Below, one piece after another: positions 37,568-45,274 of a stretch of 59,142 nt of DNA. A program made the translations under genes and the position numbers. The notes beneath the pieces were generated by a model, which saw only the letters and a program-made list of their open reading frames with translations, had not been told where the DNA came from and made no database searches. The stretch's first letter is position 1. The number at the start of each line of letters is the position of its first letter. Origin of the DNA: Planctomycetota bacterium (GTDB lineage Bacteria; Planctomycetota; UBA1135; GCA-002686595); assembly GCA_016795205.1 (NCBI GenBank), contig JAEUHZ010000005.1:1-59142 (forward strand). Direction: 5' to 3'.

Positions 37568-38896
37568 TCAGACCCCGGCGCGGGCGCGCTCGAGCAGCTG
37601 GGCGGCGAGCTCGCGCGCCTTGATCACGCACTGGTCCGAGTTGTCGTACTCGAAGCGCCCGAACCGGCCCAGCGTCAGGAGCCCGAAGCCCGCCATCCAG
37701 TCGAAGATCGCGTGCCGACGCGCGGCGTAGCGGTGGTCGAAGACCACGTAGGCCTGCGAGGTCTCCGTCCGGTCGTGGAACAGGACCTCGTCGCGCCGGA
37801 TCAAGCCCGCGCGGGCCAGGCCGTCGACGATCTCGCGTTCGAGCTCGGGCCCGGGGAAGGGCGCGCCGCCGGGCGTCGTGACCTCGCACAACAGCGAGCT
37901 GCGCCCCTTGGGCGCCAGGCTCGGCGCGTAGTTCGACATGTACGTGACCCGGTTCGTGGGCCCCTGCGCGGCGTGCGGCAGGTAGATCCACGAGAGGTCG
38001 GGGTGCTCCGCGCGGTCGAGCGCGAGCAGCACGCACACGATGCCGTTGTACTCGAGCGTGCGGCAGGCCTCGGCCACCGCCTGCGGCATGTCCGGCACGA
38101 GGTCGGGCAGGAACGTGAGGCTCAAGGTGCTGACGACCAGGTCGAACTCCTCGCCGTTCACGACGAAGCCCGCGCCCTTGCGGGCGATCTCGCGCACCGC
38201 GGTGCCGAGGCGCACGCGCGGCAGCACCGTGCGCGCGATGCCGTCCGTGATGGCCTGGAAGCCGCCGGACTTGGGGTAGTAGAAGGTCGACTGGTGCGTG
38301 TAGCCCTCGGTGCGGATGCCGACGGACGAGCGCAGCACGTCGTCGACCGGCGCGTCGGGCACGCGGCCCGCGACCCAGTCCGAGGTCAGGAAGTCGAGAT
38401 CGCGCTTCCAGACCTTGGCGTTGTAGGGGTCCATGAAGTGCTGCGCGATCCCGTCGCCGAAGCGCCAGCGCACCCAGGCGCCGAACTCACGCGGCGCCGG
38501 GCTCTTCGTCGTCTGACGCTGGTGCCAGGCCGCCACGTAGCCGCGCAGGCACTCGAAGTTCGCCTCGGGCGGCAGGTCGCCGAGCCCGTTCTCGAACGGG
38601 TAGTTCACCCAACGCTGGCCGAAGCGGATGCGCGTGTGTCGCGCCTTCTCCACGAACGCGTCCGGGCCGCCGCAGGCCCGCTGCATCCAGGACATCGCGG
38701 CCTGGTCCTTGCTGTAGAGGATGTGCCCGCCCGTGACGTCGTAGGTGAAGCCGTCGATCGATTTCGAGGCGCACAGGCCACCCGGAGAGCGCGAGGCCTC
38801 GAACACGTGGATGGCGTCCGCTGCGAGGCCGCCCTCGACGAGGAAGCGGGCCAGGGACAGGCCGGACACGCCGGCGCCGAGGATGGCGATCTTCAC
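37568..38896 (-). CDS. FAD-dependent oxidoreductase, UDP-galactopyranose mutase/protoporphyrinogen oxidase-like
   Basis: 442 residues. The N-terminal Rossmann FAD-binding motif is MKIAILGAGVSGLSLARFL, followed by FEASRSPGGLCASK and YDVTGGHILYSKD, as in amine-oxidase-fold enzymes related to UDP-galactopyranose mutase. The segment RFGQRWVNYPFENGL and the C-terminal RFGRFEYDNSDQCVIKA, which contacts FAD, are typical of UGM-like proteins in sugar and glycan gene sets. True UGM is about 370-390 residues, so substrate identity is open; it may act on a nucleotide sugar or another small molecule. It starts with GTG at 38896, preceded by GGGAG at a good distance. Cytoplasmic. It lies downstream of lgt and rnhB on the same strand but has its own putative -10. 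Confidence 0.75.
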   Translation of the reverse strand: MKIAILGAGVSGLSLARFLVEGGLAADAIHVFEASRSPGGLCASKSIDGFTYDVTGGHILYSKDQAAMSWMQRACGGPDAFVEKARHTRIRFGQRWVNYPFENGLGDLPPEANFECLRGYVAAWHQRQTTKSPAPREFGAWVRWRFGDGIAQHFMDPYNAKVWKRDLDFLTSDWVAGRVPDAPVDDVLRSSVGIRTEGYTHQSTFYYPKSGGFQAITDGIARTVLPRVRLGTAVREIARKGAGFVVNGEEFDLVVSTLSLTFLPDLVPDMPQAVAEACRTLEYNGIVCVLLALDRAEHPDLSWIYLPHAAQGPTNRVTYMSNYAPSLAPKGRSSLLCEVTTPGGAPFPGPELEREIVDGLARAGLIRRDEVLFHDRTETSQAYVVFDHRYAARRHAIFDWMAGFGLLTLGRFGRFEYDNSDQCVIKARELAAQLLERARAGV

Positions 38897-38923
38897 TGCA
38901 GGGCTCCCAAGGTGGATCGGCGA

Positions 38924-38929
38924 ACGATA
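38924..38929 (-). promoter_or_regulatory. Putative -10 element (TATCGT) of the FAD enzyme gene
   Basis: Minus strand GGTATCGTTCG, 27 nt before the GTG start, leaving room for the GGGAG ribosome-binding site. Confidence 0.4.
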
Positions 38930-38956
38930 CCAGCCGGCTGGAGCGGGCGCCGCCGT

Positions 38957-40000
38957 TCAGCGCGTCCGCACCAGGTCCAGCGGGTCGACGCCGGCCGCCG
39001 CGAGCGCCGGGAGCGCGTCGACGAGCCAGCGCCGCGCATCGGTCACGTAGCCGGCGGTCGGCGCCAGGCCGCGTTGGTAGCTCGCGAAGTGTGCGTTGAA
39101 GCCTTCCATGGCGAGCTCGCGCGCGTACTTCGCGGCGCACGAGGCCAGGGCGACCGGGAAGGAGCCTGCGTCGGCCTTCTCCGCGAAGGCCACGCGCAGG
39201 CGTCGGCCCGCGCCATCCGCCAGCGTGTACTCGGAGCGCGCCGGCGTCTCGGAGCGCGTCGTGACGCGTGCGCCGGGGAAGGTCTGCGTGAGGAGCTCGC
39301 CGTAGCGCACGCGTCCGCCGTGGCGGTCGACGACCAGGTCGACGCCCTCGGGCGCGTGCTCGCGCCACAGGCGCGATAGGAACGGCGCGCACTGCTCCCA
39401 GTGCGTGAGAGCCTTGCTGTGCGTGCGCGCGAACGAGGCGTTCAACGCGCCGGCCGGGACGACGCGCACGGCGAACAGGCACAGCTCCAGGTGTTGCGAC
39501 ACGAGCAGGTCGGCGAGCTCGCTCGCCGCGCGCTCGAGCGCGCCGGGCTCGTGCCGCCCCAGGCGCGCGGGCAGGTCGCCGAGCCAGAACTCGTGCGCCA
39601 GAGCGGAGCAACCGAGCGGCGGCGGCGTGGTCTCCAGGAACGCGCGGCCATCCGGCGGCAGACCGTGCAGCACGCCCTGGAACGCCAGCACCGTGCGTTC
39701 GAGCCGGGCGCGACCGCTGTCCGTGCGATCGAACACGGCCTTCGAGTCGCCCACGGCGAGCCGCGCGGGATCGCGCTCGCTGGCGCGTCCCACGAGCGCC
39801 GACAGCGCGTCCCAAGGATCCGGCACGGGGTGCGGCGTGCGCAGCGCCACCGCACCGATCGTGAGCGGACCGAGCAGCGGGCCGTAGCCGGCCTCGTCGA
39901 GGCCGGCCAGCACGCGCGCGGGGGGCGCGCCGCGTTCCGCGCTGTCGTCCTGGAACAGCGACGGCCCCGGCTCGAAGCGGCGTGCTGCGCGGCGCGCCAT
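38957..40000 (-). CDS. Long RNase HII-like protein
   Basis: 347 residues, about 100 longer than ordinary RNase HII. The N-terminal VLAGLDEAGYGPLLGPLTIGAV carries the D-E-A-G-x-G metal-binding motif, with VGDSKAVF after it. LVVDRHGGR supplies the third acidic residue, and EKADAGSFPVALASCAAKYARELAMEGF resembles the RNase HII segment that ends in A-S-x-x-A-K-x-x-R-D. Between them lies an insertion (residues about 95-185) not found in short RNase HII. RNase HII removes ribonucleotides from DNA and RNA-DNA hybrids. The ATG is 3 nt downstream of the lgt stop, so the two are co-transcribed. Because the family fit is partial and longer, another role for the RNase H-like fold is possible; I leave the gene symbol empty. 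Confidence 0.75.
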   Translation of the reverse strand: MARRAARRFEPGPSLFQDDSAERGAPPARVLAGLDEAGYGPLLGPLTIGAVALRTPHPVPDPWDALSALVGRASERDPARLAVGDSKAVFDRTDSGRARLERTVLAFQGVLHGLPPDGRAFLETTPPPLGCSALAHEFWLGDLPARLGRHEPGALERAASELADLLVSQHLELCLFAVRVVPAGALNASFARTHSKALTHWEQCAPFLSRLWREHAPEGVDLVVDRHGGRVRYGELLTQTFPGARVTTRSETPARSEYTLADGAGRRLRVAFAEKADAGSFPVALASCAAKYARELAMEGFNAHFASYQRGLAPTAGYVTDARRWLVDALPALAAAGVDPLDLVRTR

Positions 40001-40003
40001 GGC

Positions 40004-40864
40004 TCAGGCGGCGCGCTCGACGAGGTCGCGCCGGCCCCGGAAGCGCGCCAGCAGCACGCCGGTCACAAGCACCAGCCCGATCGACACGATCTGCGAAGTC
40101 GAGAGCGCGCCCCCGAACCACACGCCGCGCACCGCGTCGCCGCGCAGGAGCTCGACGCCAAAGCGCAGCACGCCGTACGTCGCCAGCATCCACAGCGCGG
40201 CCTGGCCGCCGTAACGCCGGCGCTTGAGCACCTGCCAGCCGACCCAGGCCACGACGAGCGCCTTGATCGACATGAGCGGCTGCGTGGCCCACAGCAGCTT
40301 GCCGGCGTTCTCCAGCCCGAACAGGCTCTCGAACGGCAGCGTCTGCGGCACCCGCAGCGTGATCGGGAACGGCAGCCAGGAGAGCGCCTCGGGCACGACC
40401 CGACCGTAGTCGTCGCCCACGAGCAGGCAGCCGACGCGACCCACGGCCTGCCCGCAGAAGCCGCCGACGAGTCCGAGGTCGAGCGCGCGCCAGGGATGCA
40501 AGCCCTCGCGCTTGGCCGCCCACAGCCCGAGCCCCATGGCCCCGAGCAGCCCGCCGTACATGACGAGCCCGCCCTGCCAGACGAACAGGATCGACAGCGG
40601 GTCCTCGCGGAACCCGCGTCCGGTCCCCGAGTCCCGCAGGACCTCGACCACGACGTACATGAGCCGCGCGCCGGCGATCACGCCCACGACGACCCACAGC
40701 ATCACGGCCGAGAAGCGCGCCGGGTCCTGGGCGGGGTCGTCGGACCAGCGCGCGGCGAGGCGACCCACGATCCAGGAGCCCAGCAGGAACCCCAGAGCGA
40801 CCATGAGCCCGAAGGAGCGCACGGGGAACCCCAGGCCGGGGATCTCGAACAGGATCGGGTGCAT
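40004..40864 (-). CDS. lgt: Prolipoprotein diacylglyceryl transferase
   Basis: 286-residue polytopic membrane enzyme that transfers diacylglycerol from phosphatidylglycerol to the lipobox Cys of prolipoproteins, the first step of lipoprotein maturation. Family parts seen: MHPILFEIPGLGFPVRSFGLMVALG at the N terminus, YGGLLGAMGLGLWAAK, and GGFCGQAVGRVGCLLVGDDYGR, which corresponds to the conserved G-R-x-x-N/C-x-x-x-x-E/D-x-x-G segment, plus VLRFGVELLRGD near the C terminus. Usual length. First gene of the lgt-rnhB-like pair. Several lipoproteins in this window (13863, 34803, 41911, 50009, 51236, 53668) are its likely clients. Confidence 0.94.
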   Translation of the reverse strand: MHPILFEIPGLGFPVRSFGLMVALGFLLGSWIVGRLAARWSDDPAQDPARFSAVMLWVVVGVIAGARLMYVVVEVLRDSGTGRGFREDPLSILFVWQGGLVMYGGLLGAMGLGLWAAKREGLHPWRALDLGLVGGFCGQAVGRVGCLLVGDDYGRVVPEALSWLPFPITLRVPQTLPFESLFGLENAGKLLWATQPLMSIKALVVAWVGWQVLKRRRYGGQAALWMLATYGVLRFGVELLRGDAVRGVWFGGALSTSQIVSIGLVLVTGVLLARFRGRRDLVERAA

Positions 40865-40876
40865 GGGAGGGGCCGG

Positions 40877-40882
40877 ATTCTA
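40877..40882 (-). promoter_or_regulatory. Putative -10 element (TAGAAT) of lgt
   Basis: CCCTAGAATCCGG on the minus strand, 12 nt before the ATG. It is the closest match to the classical TATAAT among the hexamers of this window. Confidence 0.45.
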
Positions 40883-40935
40883 GGGGCGCGCCCCGCCCGG
40901 CTCACGCACGCGTTCGCGATCCGGGCCAGGATCGC

Positions 40936-40941
40936 TATCCT
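40936..40941 (+). promoter_or_regulatory. Putative -10 element (TATCCT) of pus10
   Basis: GATCGCTATCCTCCTCG, 32 nt before the ATG. It is identical in the hexamer to the elements before the HEAT-repeat, PTPS-like and ribD genes. Confidence 0.45.
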
Positions 40942-40973
40942 CCTCGCCCCGCGCAGCGCGCGGACAGCCGACG

Positions 40974-41870
40974 ATGGCAGCCCAAGACGAGACGCCTGCG
41001 CAGGGCTCCGACGCGGCGGACGCGCCGGGCCCGGGCCCGCGCCACGAGCGGCCGCGGGTCAAGGTGTTCGTCGAGGGCCGCTACCGCAAGCTCACCCGCG
41101 ACCTGCCCCAGACCGTCTTCCACTGTCCCGAGTGCCGCGGCCATCCGCGCCGCCGCAAGGGCTGCCCGCGCTGCGAGGGCTTCGGCAAGCTCACGCGCGA
41201 CTCCGTCCAGGAGCTCGTCGGGTGGGTGCTCGGGGCGGCCTTCCAGACGCGCCGCAACACATTCCATGGCGCCGGCCGCGAGGACGTCGACGTGCGCATG
41301 CTGGGGGATGGCCGCCCGTTCGTGGTCGAGCTCGAGAACCCCAAGGTCCTCGACGTCGACCTGGCGGCCGTCGAGGCCGAGATCAACCGCCGCAACGCCG
41401 GGCGCCTCGAGATTCGCGGGCTGTACTGGTCCGACAAGGCGCGCGTGCGCGCCCTCAAGGAAGAGCCGCACGCCAAGGAGTACGAGGCGCTCGTGGCGCT
41501 CTCCGGCCCGCTCGATCCCGCGCGCTGGGCGCCGCTGGTCGGCCGGCGCCTGACGGTCGTGCAGCAGACGCCGGCCCGCGTCGCGCACCGGCGCGCGGAC
41601 AAGGAGCGCACGCGCTGGATCGAGTTCCTGGGCTTCGAGCCCGTGCCGGGCGAGGACCTGCTGCGCGTCCGCCTGCGCACCGAGCACGGCACCTACGTCA
41701 AGGAGGCCGTGCATGGCGAGGGCGGCGCCACGCGTCCGTCGCTGGCCGAGCTGCTCGGGGTGCCCTGCACCTGCCGCGAGCTCGACGTCCTCGCGATCCT
41801 GGACGCCGCGGGCCAGCGGCCGCCGGAGCCCTCCCGGCCGATCGCCTTCGGGTCCAACCTGCTCGACTGA
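40974..41870 (+). CDS. pus10: Pus10-type tRNA pseudouridine synthase
   Basis: 298 residues. Pus10 makes pseudouridine at tRNA positions 54/55 in archaea and many eukaryotes; most bacteria use TruB for position 55. Seen here: the family opening VFVEGRYRKLTRDLPQT; a zinc-ribbon-like quartet C51, C54, C64, C67; SVQELVG; and the catalytic segment FHGAGREDVDVRMLGDGRPFV with the expected catalytic Asp at D104. C-terminal parts RRADKERTRWIEF and LRTEHGTYVKEAVHGEGGATRPSL, including P-S-L, also fit. It lacks the N-terminal THUMP-like extension of larger archaeal/human forms, so it is short. It is divergent from lgt and followed after 40 nt by the BNR lipoprotein gene, which has its own putative promoter. 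The family call is very confident. Confidence 0.93.
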   Translation: MAAQDETPAQGSDAADAPGPGPRHERPRVKVFVEGRYRKLTRDLPQTVFHCPECRGHPRRRKGCPRCEGFGKLTRDSVQELVGWVLGAAFQTRRNTFHGAGREDVDVRMLGDGRPFVVELENPKVLDVDLAAVEAEINRRNAGRLEIRGLYWSDKARVRALKEEPHAKEYEALVALSGPLDPARWAPLVGRRLTVVQQTPARVAHRRADKERTRWIEFLGFEPVPGEDLLRVRLRTEHGTYVKEAVHGEGGATRPSLAELLGVPCTCRELDVLAILDAAGQRPPEPSRPIAFGSNLLD

Positions 41871-41882
41871 GGCGGCTCGGTG

Positions 41883-41888
41883 TACGCT
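41883..41888 (+). promoter_or_regulatory. Putative -10 element (TACGCT) of the BNR-repeat lipoprotein gene
   Basis: GGTGTACGCTCGGGAGG, 22 nt before the ATG. Confidence 0.4.
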
Positions 41889-41910
41889 CGGGAGGCTCGT
41901 CGCCCCGTCC

Positions 41911-44616
41911 ATGCGCACCGCGAACCCTACCGCCGTCCTCTCTGGTCTCCTGCTGGCCTGCGCTGCGGCGTGCGCCGCTCCGCCGCACTCACCGGGGACC
42001 GCGCCCGAGGCGCCGAAGAAGGTCTCGCCGCGCCGGCCGTTGGACAAGGAGCGCGCCTTCGAGTCGCTGATCGCGCTCCAGCACCCACAACCGACCGAAG
42101 GCGGGATGATCGAGCGCGTCGAGCGCGACAAGGCCGGACGCGCGCGCTGGATCGAGGAGCTGCACAAGGCCGCCGAGGGCGTCGACTGGCGCGAGATCGA
42201 GGCCGCCAACGCGCGCAGCGAGGAGCGTCGGCGGGCCCGGATGGCGAGCCAGCAGCAGCTCACGGCGGGCTCCTGGACCGAGGTCGGCAGCCGCAACCAG
42301 TGCGGCCGCATCCACACCGTCGCGCGCGTCGAGGGTGGCGACGCGAGTTCGCCGCTGTGGATCGGCGCCGACCTGGGCGGCGCCTGGCGCGGCAACCCCG
42401 ACGGAACGGGCTGGCAGCCGAAGTCCGACGACGTGTGGGGCGGAGCGCACCACCTCGTGGTCGTGCCGTCCGACGTCCCGGGCGCGCCGGACGTCGTGCT
42501 CCAGGCCACGGACGGCGGCCGCGTGCGCATCACGCGCGACGATGGTGCGACCTGGCAACAGCCGGCCGGGCTGCCCGCGTTGAGCTCCTGCCGTGGCGTC
42601 GGCGTGCTCGCCGACGCCGCTCGCACGATCCTGATCTTCGGCCAGTACACGCCCAGCGGCACGCGGCCGGGCGTGTTCGCCTCGACCGACAACGGCCGCA
42701 CGTTCACGAACCGCTGGACGGGCTCGCAGAACCACCCGGGCTGGATGTGGGTCCCGCGCAAGGCGCCGTTCCAGGCGGCGCACTGCTACGTGCTGCACCG
42801 CGGCGTGCTGTACGCTTCGACGAACGGGGCGCAGACGTTCCAGCAGCGCGGCACGGTGAACGCCAACGCGACGCGCGGCATCCTGGCCGGCTCGGAGGCC
42901 GGGGCACCGACGCTGTACGCGGCTGTCGAGGTGTCCGGGAGCTGGCGACTCCATCGCTCGGACGATGCCGGCAGCACGTGGGCGCAGGTCTCGACCCTCT
43001 CGGATCTGTGGGACGGCACGCTGTGCGCCTCGACCATCGACCCGCTGCGGGTCATGCACGGGGGCGTCGAGGCCTGGCGCTCCTCGAACGGCGGGGTCAC
43101 GTTCACCAAGATCAACGGCTGGGGCGAGTACTACGGGAACCCGGCCTCGAAGCTGCACGCCGACCTGCCCGGCATCGCGTGCTGGCCCGACCCCGCCGGC
43201 GGCGAGCGCTGGTTCTTCGGCACGGACGGCGGCCTCTACCAGAGCCTGGACGGCGGCCTCACGGTGCAGAACCTGACCCTGACCGGGATCGGCACGAGCC
43301 AGTACTACTCGACCCACACGTCGCGCGCGAACCCCGACCGCATCCAGGCTGGCTCGCAGGACCAAGGCTACCAGCGCGGGATCTACCAGACCCCGACGGG
43401 CAACGGGCCCTCGACGGACTTCGCGCAGCTCATCAGCGGGGACTACGGGCACCTCACGTCGTCGGACGGGACGCACGGGCTGGTCTACTCGACCTACCCG
43501 GGCTTCGTCCTGATCGCGGAGGGTGAGACGAATCCGGCACTGCGGCAGGCGAACTTCCCCTCGGGTTCGACGAGCGGCTGGCTGCCGATGGTCACCGCGG
43601 ACCCTCTCGACCCGAACCGCTTCTTCTTCTGCGGCGACAAGCTGTATCGCTACACGCGCATCGGGAACAACTGGAGCTCGGCGGCGCACACGACGTTCAA
43701 CTTCCTGACGGGAGGTGCGACGTACATCACGGCCGTCGCGTTCGCGCCCAGCGATCCGCAGCGCATGTACGCGGCGAACAACGCTGGCCGCCTGTTCACG
43801 TCGGCGAACCACGGCGTGGGGTGGGTCGAGTCCGCCAACACCGGCCCGAGCCCGCACTACTTCTACGGGAACTCGATCGCCGTCCATCCCACGAACCCCC
43901 TGGAAGCCGTCGTGGGGGGCTCGGGCTACAGCACGGCCGGCGTGCGGCGCACGTTGGACGGGGGCGCGACGTGGTCGGCGCTCACGAACGGGCTGCCGGC
44001 GACGCTGGTCTACGACCTGGCCTACGCCGAGGACGGCACGGGCGACGTCTACGCGGCCGCCGAGTCCGGCGCTTGGCGTTTCGTGCGCGCGACGGGTGCC
44101 TGGGTGAACATCCTGGAGGTCGGCACGCCGATCACCCTCTACTGGTCCGTGGAGGCCGTGCCCGAGCGCCACCTGATGCGCTTCGGCACGTACGCGCGGG
44201 GGATCTGGGACTACCGTCTGCCGACCGCGCCGCCGATCGCGCGCTGGGTGCGCTACGGGGAGAACCTGGGGGGAGCGAACGTGCTCGACCTGGATTCGCC
44301 GACCCCGCCGACGATCGGCACGACCGCCACGCTCTACGTCAGCGCGCCGGACCTGGGCGAGCGCACGGGTTGGCTGCTGCACTCCGACTTCGGCGGATCG
44401 GCCCCGTTCGGCGGCGGGACCCTGCTGGCCGACCCGATCACGCGCCTGCAGCGCCTGCGCGTGGCCGTCGACGGGACCGGTGCCGTGCGCTTCCCGATCC
44501 CCGCCGATCCCTATCTGGTCGGGACCACACGCTACTTCCAAGCCATCCTGTCGGATTCGAACCAGCCCGGGGGCTGGTCGCTCTCGAACGGACTCGAGGC
44601 GCAGTTCGCGCCTTGA
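41911..44616 (+). CDS. Secreted BNR/sialidase-like beta-propeller lipoprotein
   Basis: 901 residues from the ATG at 41911, chosen because a lipoprotein-type signal (GLLLACAAAC) starts there. A charged helical region (about 30-115) precedes repeated BNR/VPS10-like blades with Asp-box style phrases: RVRITRDDGATWQQ, GVFASTDNGRTFTN, RLHRSDDAGSTWAQ, RSSNGGVTFTK, GLYQSLDGGLT, RLFTSANHGVGW and VRRTLDGGATWSAL. Such tandem propellers are seen in xyloglucanase- and sortilin-like proteins and in many uncharacterised secreted proteins. A C-terminal beta-rich domain (about 780-901) follows. There is no catalytic-residue evidence for a glycosidase, so binding or structural roles are as likely. Confidence 0.8.
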   Translation: MRTANPTAVLSGLLLACAAACAAPPHSPGTAPEAPKKVSPRRPLDKERAFESLIALQHPQPTEGGMIERVERDKAGRARWIEELHKAAEGVDWREIEAANARSEERRRARMASQQQLTAGSWTEVGSRNQCGRIHTVARVEGGDASSPLWIGADLGGAWRGNPDGTGWQPKSDDVWGGAHHLVVVPSDVPGAPDVVLQATDGGRVRITRDDGATWQQPAGLPALSSCRGVGVLADAARTILIFGQYTPSGTRPGVFASTDNGRTFTNRWTGSQNHPGWMWVPRKAPFQAAHCYVLHRGVLYASTNGAQTFQQRGTVNANATRGILAGSEAGAPTLYAAVEVSGSWRLHRSDDAGSTWAQVSTLSDLWDGTLCASTIDPLRVMHGGVEAWRSSNGGVTFTKINGWGEYYGNPASKLHADLPGIACWPDPAGGERWFFGTDGGLYQSLDGGLTVQNLTLTGIGTSQYYSTHTSRANPDRIQAGSQDQGYQRGIYQTPTGNGPSTDFAQLISGDYGHLTSSDGTHGLVYSTYPGFVLIAEGETNPALRQANFPSGSTSGWLPMVTADPLDPNRFFFCGDKLYRYTRIGNNWSSAAHTTFNFLTGGATYITAVAFAPSDPQRMYAANNAGRLFTSANHGVGWVESANTGPSPHYFYGNSIAVHPTNPLEAVVGGSGYSTAGVRRTLDGGATWSALTNGLPATLVYDLAYAEDGTGDVYAAAESGAWRFVRATGAWVNILEVGTPITLYWSVEAVPERHLMRFGTYARGIWDYRLPTAPPIARWVRYGENLGGANVLDLDSPTPPTIGTTATLYVSAPDLGERTGWLLHSDFGGSAPFGGGTLLADPITRLQRLRVAVDGTGAVRFPIPADPYLVGTTRYFQAILSDSNQPGGWSLSNGLEAQFAP

Positions 44617-44709
44617 TCGCCGGAGAGCGCCGGTCGACGGGCGCACGGGAGCGGCGCGCCGCCCTGCAGCCCGCGGCGCGCGCGCTGGATGCGTTGGCCG
44701 CCGCGCGCC
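44617..44709. other. Short gap between convergent genes
   Basis: 93 nt between the stops of the BNR lipoprotein and FabZ-like genes. It is rich in overlapping GC palindromes (for example GGCGCGCC), so several weak hairpins are possible; none is convincing as a terminator. Confidence 0.3.
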
Positions 44710-45186
44710 TCACAGGATCGTGCCGATGACCTCGGTCTCGTACACCCGATCGTCGCCCACGAAGCCCTGGACCTCGTAGATGAACATGCGCCCCCGAACG
44801 CGCACCTGGCGCGAGATCCACACCATGCGCACGCCCGGCTCCACGATGCCGCGGAAGCGCGTGTCGTTCAGCCCGGCGAAGCCCAGGAAGCCCGCGAACC
44901 CGGGCGTGCGTCGCACGTAGTCCCAACTCGCGAGCTGCGCCGCGGCCTCGGTCATCAGCACGCCCGGGAACAGCGGCCGTCCCGGGATGTGGTCCGCGGC
45001 CCACCAGTCGTCGGCCCGGATCTCCTTCCAGCCGATCGAAGTCAGGTCCTCGGCGCCGAAGTACGCGATCCCATCGAGCAATGCGAAACGCCCGGCCTGC
45101 TTGAGCACGGCGTAGATGTCCGCGCGGGTGGCGACCGACGCGTCGAGGTCGAAGCGGGAAGGGACGAGGGGGGGGGCGGAGGTCAT
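44710..45186 (-). CDS. FabZ/FabA-like hotdog-fold dehydratase
   Basis: 158 residues. The hotdog motif DHIPGRPLFPGVLMTEAAAQLAS matches FabZ (H-F-P-G-x-P-x-x-P-G-V-L-x-x-E-x-x-A-Q), with H66 and E80 as the catalytic pair. FabZ dehydrates 3-hydroxyacyl-ACP in fatty acid elongation. The protein has an N-terminal extension of about 20 residues, and the position before H66 reads WWAAD; it is therefore likely a FabZ paralog rather than the main FabZ. No lipid-synthesis genes are adjacent. TAGACT lies 10 nt before the ATG with no Shine-Dalgarno sequence, pointing to a near-leaderless message. Confidence 0.82.
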   Translation of the reverse strand: MTSAPPLVPSRFDLDASVATRADIYAVLKQAGRFALLDGIAYFGAEDLTSIGWKEIRADDWWAADHIPGRPLFPGVLMTEAAAQLASWDYVRRTPGFAGFLGFAGLNDTRFRGIVEPGVRMVWISRQVRVRGRMFIYEVQGFVGDDRVYETEVIGTIL

Positions 45187-45196
45187 GGGGCCCGGG

Positions 45197-45202
45197 AGTC
45201 TA
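45197..45202 (-). promoter_or_regulatory. Putative -10 element (TAGACT) of the FabZ-like gene
   Basis: GCTCCTAGACTCCCGG on the minus strand, 10 nt before the ATG. Confidence 0.5.
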
Positions 45203-45256
45203 GGAGCCCGAGCCGGCGCGCGCGCGGAAGAACCACGCGATCGGCCCGCGTGCGGC

Positions 45257-45262
45257 TAGGAT
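45257..45262 (+). promoter_or_regulatory. Putative -10 element (TAGGAT) of the transsulfuration enzyme gene
   Basis: GCGGCTAGGATCCGG, 12 nt before the ATG. Divergent from the FabZ-like element 54 nt away. Confidence 0.4.
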
Positions 45263-45274
45263 CCGGCCCGAGCC

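Noticed and set aside
45187..45274. SAM riboswitch or S-box before the transsulfuration enzyme gene
   Set aside because: The putative -10 is only 12 nt before the ATG, leaving no space for a leader riboswitch.
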